This document shows, piece by piece, positions 61,439-64,000 of a DNA stretch of 64,000 bases. The position numbers were made by a program, and so were the translations under genes. This stretch comes from Desulfuromonadales bacterium (GTDB lineage: Bacteria; Desulfobacterota; Desulfuromonadia; Desulfuromonadales; JAHYIW01), in contig JARGFI010000007.1 of NCBI GenBank assembly GCA_029210745.1, positions 1-64,000 of the forward strand, written 5' to 3'. Numbering within the stretch: the first letter of the stretch is position 1; each line of letters begins with the position of its first letter. Below the pieces are notes generated by a model. That model was not told where the DNA came from. It was given only the letters and a program-made list of their open reading frames with translations, and made no database searches.

Positions 61439-63940
61439 ATGATCAATTTTAATCTGAATTTGCGGCAGAAGGTCCTTTACGCTTTTTTTGCCCTTTCGTT
61501 GATCCCGTTATTGATTCTGGCCTTTATGTCGAGTCATAGTTTGCGGCTGGTGGAAGCTATCCTGCATGACGCGACAACCGCAGCGCTCAATGTTCAGGCA
61601 GCGCGTGCCCTTGAGATGCGTGCCGAGCTGACCGCACGCAGTGTCTCCGATTTTCTGCGCAGTATTGAGGCGGATCTGGGTGAGTTTGCTCGACTGCAAC
61701 CGACCCCTGAAAATTATTTATCGTTCAGTGCCGGGCACCAACGGGAAATCTGGTATCGTGCCGGAACCAACGCCACACCGTCCGAGGTTCGCGAGCCGGT
61801 GCCGCTCTACAGTGAGCTTGCTTTTATCGACCGCAACGGCAATGAACTGTTGCGCGTGGTTGACGGCAGCCTGACGACCGCGTTGCGTAATGTCGCCGAT
61901 CCGTCCGCTACGACTTATCGCAGCGAGACCTACTTTCGTGATGCGCTGGCTTTGCCGCCGGGGGAGATTTACGTTTCCCATGTCACCGGGTGGCATGTCG
62001 GCAAGGCGGATCAGCTGCGTGGTGCATCAACGCCGGAAGGTGCGGTTGAGGGAGCAACTTTTCAGGGTGTTGTCCGTTTTGCCGTCGCGACGCGCAATCC
62101 CCACGGGGAGATAACCGGGGTGGTTGTTCTTTCCTGCGATCACCGTCACCTGATGGAATTTACCCAGCATATCGACCCGACCGATAAGCGCTGGGCTGTC
62201 TTCCCCTCCTACGACAGTGGCAATTACGCGTTCATGTTCGATAATGAGGGGTGGATCATCACCCATCCGAAATTCTGGGATATTCGCGGCGTTGATGCGC
62301 AGGGCCGATTGGTGCCGCCCTATACGGCACATTCAACCCCGGAGGATATTGCTGCCGGGTTGATCCCCTATAATCTGCTTCATGCCGGTTTTATTCATCC
62401 CAACTATCCAGTGGTCGCCGATGCTGTTCTTGCCGGACGTGCCGGGGTTGTCGATGTGACCAACGTTGGCGGTTCAGAGAAAATCATGGCGTTTGCACCA
62501 ATTTTCTTTGCGGCGGGGAGCTATGCCGAAAGTGGAGTGTTCGGCGGGATTACGATCGGCGCCGAACTGCGCCATTTTCACAAGGCGGCATTGTCAACTT
62601 CCGCCCTGATCACGCTTGAATTTACGCGCTTTGTCAGCCAGTCCTGGTTGCTGATCATAATGACCGCACTGCTTGTCCTGCTTGCGGCCACGTGGCTGGC
62701 GCGAAGTATCACCGGGCCGTTATTGCAACTTATTGAGGGAACCAGGGAGATGGCGCGCGGCAATCCTGCTCCGGCGGTGCAGGTCAAGTCTCACGATGAA
62801 GTCGGCACCCTGGCCAAGTCGTTCAGTGCGATGGCGACCGAATTGCACATCCGTCGTGAACGACTGATGAAAACACTTGAGGATTTGCGGCGTTCGCGAC
62901 AGGAGATCTTGCGCGAGAAAAACTTTAAAAAGACCATCGTCGAGAATATTGATATCGGCATCCTGACTCTTTCCGCAACAGGTGAAATCAGTTCAATGAA
63001 CGGTCCAGCGCGACGTATTCTGGATCTGGAGGGGGCTGAACAGTTGCACTATCGCCAGATTCTGCAATTCTGGCCGGAGGTTTTGGGAATGATTGAAGCC
63101 CCGCTGAACCTGCCCGCGCCAAAGCTGTGGAGTGATAGTGTTGAATTACGCCGCGGGGAGAAATCGCTGACCTTTCGTCTGGTTCTGTTACCGCTGGGTA
63201 CGCGTGCCGCCGGAGGGTTTATCCTGACCATTGGCGATATTACCGAACGGGTTCAGCTGCGCAACCGGGTTGAACGGATGCAGCGACTGGCGTCACTCGG
63301 ACGGCTCGCGGCAGGGGTGGCACACGAAATTCGGAATCCGTTAACCGGCGTCAATCTGCTGCTTGACGAGTTACACGACCGACTGCTCAACCACCCTGCC
63401 GATCAGCTGTTGATTCGTCGTGCGTTGGAGGAAATTGAGCGATTGGAGGGGCTGGTTAACGAACTCCTTAATTTTGCCACCTTGCCGCAGTCAAGGTTGC
63501 AGGTTGGTGACCTGGGCGGGGTGCTGATTGACACTCTCTTTCTGATTCAGAAACAGTGTCAGAAAACACACGTTGAGCTGGAGTACGATGTGCCTGAAAA
63601 TCTGCCGCCATTGCAGATCGACAAGGATAAACTGAAACAGGCATTCCTGAATATTTTGACTAATGCTCTCGATGCCATGCCGAACGGAGGGCGATTACGG
63701 GTCTGTGTTGTCACCATGGAGGATGCTCTTCAAGTGGTTATTGAGGACAGCGGCGAGGGGATGACGGAGGAGCGGATTGCTTTAATTTTTGAACCGTTCT
63801 ACACCGCCAAGGATGGTGGTATCGGTCTCGGGCTGTCGATCACGCACAATATTATCTCCGGACACGGTGGCCGGATCGAGGTGTCCAGCCAGCCCGACAG
63901 GGGAACCACCTTTACCCTCTGGTTTCCGTTACGGCAATGA
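61439..63940 (+). CDS. Cache-HAMP-PAS sensor histidine kinase
   Basis: An 833-residue kinase. TM1 (VLYAFFALSLIPLLILAFMS), a long periplasmic Cache-type sensor (about residues 40-395, with YRSETYFRDALALPPGEIYV), TM2 (WLLIIMTALLVLLAATWLAR), HAMP (ITGPLLQLIEGTREMARG), PAS (about 495-600, IDIGILTLSATGEISSMNG), dimerisation His in GVAHEIRNPLTGVNLLLDEL, and HATPase (DSGEGMTEE, GGIGLGLSITHNII). The ligand is unknown. The next gene would begin at the window end. Confidence 0.93.
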   Translation: MINFNLNLRQKVLYAFFALSLIPLLILAFMSSHSLRLVEAILHDATTAALNVQAARALEMRAELTARSVSDFLRSIEADLGEFARLQPTPENYLSFSAGHQREIWYRAGTNATPSEVREPVPLYSELAFIDRNGNELLRVVDGSLTTALRNVADPSATTYRSETYFRDALALPPGEIYVSHVTGWHVGKADQLRGASTPEGAVEGATFQGVVRFAVATRNPHGEITGVVVLSCDHRHLMEFTQHIDPTDKRWAVFPSYDSGNYAFMFDNEGWIITHPKFWDIRGVDAQGRLVPPYTAHSTPEDIAAGLIPYNLLHAGFIHPNYPVVADAVLAGRAGVVDVTNVGGSEKIMAFAPIFFAAGSYAESGVFGGITIGAELRHFHKAALSTSALITLEFTRFVSQSWLLIIMTALLVLLAATWLARSITGPLLQLIEGTREMARGNPAPAVQVKSHDEVGTLAKSFSAMATELHIRRERLMKTLEDLRRSRQEILREKNFKKTIVENIDIGILTLSATGEISSMNGPARRILDLEGAEQLHYRQILQFWPEVLGMIEAPLNLPAPKLWSDSVELRRGEKSLTFRLVLLPLGTRAAGGFILTIGDITERVQLRNRVERMQRLASLGRLAAGVAHEIRNPLTGVNLLLDELHDRLLNHPADQLLIRRALEEIERLEGLVNELLNFATLPQSRLQVGDLGGVLIDTLFLIQKQCQKTHVELEYDVPENLPPLQIDKDKLKQAFLNILTNALDAMPNGGRLRVCVVTMEDALQVVIEDSGEGMTEERIALIFEPFYTAKDGGIGLGLSITHNIISGHGGRIEVSSQPDRGTTFTLWFPLRQ

Positions 63941-64000
63941 AATTCTTTCGTGGCCAAAAGTTGCCATCTGGGGTATTCTTCCCCCATCGAACAACCCTCT

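Noticed and set aside
63937-64000. Possible new gene overlapping the last kinase stop as ATGA
   Set aside because: Only 21 codons are visible (MKFFRGQKLPSG...), with no recognisable motif; cannot be supported within the window.

Overview
The window looks like chromosome from a Desulfuromonadia (Geobacter/Desulfuromonas/Pelobacter-like) bacterium. The evidence is a 12-heme c-type cytochrome lipoprotein, a compact bis-His cytochrome c3/c7-type protein, a complete selenocysteine machinery (selA-selB-selD, with SelD itself a selenoprotein), many sensor kinases and CheY-like regulators, a YhaM-type nuclease and TusA/YeeE sulfur-carrier genes. The assignment is inference from gene content. No rRNA, tRNA or CRISPR was recognised.

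Layout. 1-3.2 kb: a decayed kinase end, an FKBP/SlyD-type isomerase, and a family-4 uracil-DNA glycosylase coupled to a FetA/FetB-type ABC exporter. 3.4-9 kb: a PLC-like secreted protein, coaBC, a metallo-beta-lactamase-fold hydrolase, a YhaM-like nuclease and an FAD oxidoreductase. 9-14 kb: signalling genes (REC-kinase hybrid, UspA, two CheY-like proteins), a RodZ-like protein and a TPR lipoprotein. 14-20 kb: PfkB kinase, mtnP, rlmN, an AlgJ/AlgI-type O-acetylation pair and ndk. 20-26.7 kb: envelope and housekeeping genes, including an L,D-transpeptidase converging on a Braun-type alanine-zipper lipoprotein, then rdgB, rph, an amidase and a DHH phosphoesterase. 26.8-34 kb: gltD-gltB and a methyltransferase. 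34-43.4 kb: an ArsP-like permease behind a good sigma-54 promoter, the selABD operon, an ArsR regulator, and yeeE-tusA-kinase. 43.6-50.3 kb: a Ca/cation antiporter, DUF3108, a tetraheme cytochrome, a transmembrane XRE regulator, a deleted IS200/IS605 element and the dodecaheme lipoprotein. 50.3-58.6 kb: a MITE-like element and a complete cbb3 oxidase operon (ccoNOQPGHIS plus a TauE/SafE-like gene). 58.8-64 kb: two sensor kinases flanking a polyprenyl diphosphate synthase.

How the genes work together. The cbb3 cluster contains structural and assembly genes and has an unusual heme layout: CcoO carries a fused second c-heme domain and CcoP has only one. The sel operon would load selenocysteine, and SelD needs that machinery for its own UGA codon, which hides its true N terminus from ordinary gene calling. 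The neighbouring TusA/YeeE genes and a possible YedF/TusA remnant suggest a wider sulfur/selenium locus. The L,D-transpeptidase and the Lys-terminated lipoprotein form a plausible outer-membrane-to-peptidoglycan anchoring pair.

Several genes needed start correction from ribosome-binding sites, overlaps and family length, and one gene (ccoQ) is very short. I found no single large undescribed system. The most distinctive items are the CcoO fusion, the membrane-spanning XRE regulator with an EF-hand-like sensor tail, the UGA-decoded SelD and the short dispersed repeats.
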